Origin: Aliamphritea hakodatensis
GTDB taxonomy: Bacteria; Pseudomonadota; Gammaproteobacteria; Pseudomonadales; Balneatricaceae
Direction of reading: 5' to 3'
Assembly: GCF_024347195.1 (NCBI RefSeq)
Contig: NZ_AP025281.1
Location: forward strand, 558,001 to 622,000
Length of the DNA: 64,000 nucleotides
The notes beneath the pieces are model-generated. The model was not told where the DNA came from. It saw nothing but the letters and a program-made list of their open reading frames with translations, and did no database searches. The translations under genes and the position numbers were made by a program. Of the stretch, positions 63,144 through 64,000 are shown piece after piece (positions within the stretch are counted from its first letter, which is position 1; each line of letters starts with the position of its first letter).

Positions 63144-63896
63144 TCAGTTACTCAGCATCGTGTGGAGATTGAGGTCCGCCGGCCAGAGAAAATAATGCCC
63201 GGCGGAGCTTTCGTGGAATTCTGCACCTATATCCATGCTTTTTTCTGTCAGTTCATCCCGGCCATTTTCTGTACTGATAAAACCGGATGCCCGCAACGAC
63301 ACCAACAGCCGTTGTGCATTGGTTTTGTACTTCGAAGCCAGCAGGTTCGTACTGATTTTGCCATTCTCTTCCTGTTTAATAGCACGTCCGACGTGCTTTA
63401 CTACAACTGATTGCTGATGTGTCAGCGGGTATGCAGGCGATTCTGTCTCTGTGAGGACCGGTATCTGGTACTGCTCCTGCCCCATTCGGATCAGGCGTTC
63501 AGCTTCTTTAACTGAGTCGGTATAGGCATCATTATCATCCTTTTTGGACAGTAAAATGCTCATTTCATAGTTGTGTACCTGGCTGAACTCGTACAGATTC
63601 ATGCTGCTGATAATGCTGTACGCTTCATTCAGATAACACTTAGCGTGAAGGTCATCACAAAAAAACAGTTTGATTTTGGTACTGCTCAGTAGCCAGCTTT
63701 TCTCGTCAGCATGTAACTCCTGTTTACCATAGACAATATGGAATGAGACGCCGCGCAGAATCGCGTCTTCAATGAGCTTTTTAATGCGCTTGTTAAGCTT
63801 CAGATAGGGACTGATGAGCACAACGTGTTTACGCGCTTTACTGATTAAATTTTCCAGAACAAAGTTGGTCGCACTGGTGTTTAAAAGCTTCGCCAT
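63144..63896 (-). CDS. Phospholipase D-like nuclease/transferase family protein
   Basis: A 250-residue protein with one PLD-type motif, DLHAKCYLNEAYSIISSMNL (HxK...N pattern, about residues 83-102), within a PLD-like half (1-150). A different C-terminal region (about 160-250) looks like a winged helix followed by a GAEFHESSAGHYFLWP segment. A single motif suggests dimerisation, as in bacterial PLD-family nucleases. There is no signal peptide. AAGGA precedes the ATG. Nuclease or lipid activity cannot be distinguished. It is monocistronic, with an inverted repeat in its leader. Confidence 0.78.
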   Translation of the reverse strand: MAKLLNTSATNFVLENLISKARKHVVLISPYLKLNKRIKKLIEDAILRGVSFHIVYGKQELHADEKSWLLSSTKIKLFFCDDLHAKCYLNEAYSIISSMNLYEFSQVHNYEMSILLSKKDDNDAYTDSVKEAERLIRMGQEQYQIPVLTETESPAYPLTHQQSVVVKHVGRAIKQEENGKISTNLLASKYKTNAQRLLVSLRASGFISTENGRDELTEKSMDIGAEFHESSAGHYFLWPADLNLHTMLSN

Positions 63897-63907
63897 TGAT
63901 CGTCCTT

Positions 63908-63925
63908 TTACCTTATAAAAGGTAA
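63908..63925. promoter_or_regulatory. Inverted repeat before the phospholipase D-like gene
   Basis: TTACCTT-ATAA-AAGGTAA is a perfect 18-base inverted repeat whose near edge is 12 bases upstream of the start codon, next to the ribosome site. It could be an operator for a self-regulating protein or a translation-blocking hairpin. Confidence 0.5.
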
Positions 63926-64000
63926 GGTATTGCTGTGTAATGCGTTCATATTCCCCGATATATGCTTAATGTAGCACGGTTCTGTTGTCGCTATTAGCGG

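Overview
The window is a contiguous piece of a gammaproteobacterial chromosome with mid-range GC. Gene order (uvrA/ssb divergent; ispB divergent from rplU-rpmA-obgE-proB; rpsT/murJ-ribF-ileS-lspA-fkpB followed by minor pilin genes and thiO; pspF divergent from pspABC; a fabAB operon) resembles pseudomonads and Oceanospirillales. A DMSP-lyase-like dddD gene points to a marine Oceanospirillales-type bacterium. That placement is inference from synteny. No tRNA, rRNA, CRISPR array, transposase or integrase was found.

Layout. 1-7.9 kb: histidine utilization genes hutC, hutU, a MIO-less HutH paralogue, hutH, hutI and hutG, with two HutC operators. The deformylase-type HutG implies the five-step pathway, whose HutF is not in the window. 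7.9-10.7 kb: an XRE regulator divergent from a desaturase and a cytoplasmic PhnD-like protein. 10.6-15.7 kb: uvrA and ssb around a LexA box, an RmlD-like reductase and a SirB2-like membrane protein. 15.8-20.9 kb: moaA and moaC, an Lrp regulator beside an EamA transporter, and two acyltransferases. 20.9-23.5 kb: pspABC and pspF with a sigma-54 promoter. 23.5-26.5 kb: fabA-fabB and ispB. 26.6-36.9 kb: ribosomal protein, GTPase, proline, lipid II flippase, FAD, tRNA synthetase, signal peptidase and FKBP genes.

36.9-55.4 kb is the most unusual region. It holds three sets of type IV pilus minor pilin genes. One is a compact minus-strand set (pilV-pilW-pilE-like-pilX-like, without pilY1). Two are full plus-strand sets (fimT-pilV-pilW-pilX-pilY1-pilE), and the first of these has an extra fimT. 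The two PilY1 adhesins differ strongly: A has three tandem ~150-residue repeats inside its von Willebrand A domain, while B has no recognisable MIDAS motif. ispH, often found just after fkpB, is absent here.

55.6-64 kb: thiO and nadE, a TlpA-like thioredoxin, a LysR regulator divergent from the dddD-like gene, an AraC regulator and a phospholipase D-like protein. The DddD-like protein is a two-domain class III CoA-transferase with an aspartate at residue 602 in its second domain and no acidic residue at the matching place in the first. It lacks the usual ddd transport and 3-hydroxypropionate genes next to it.
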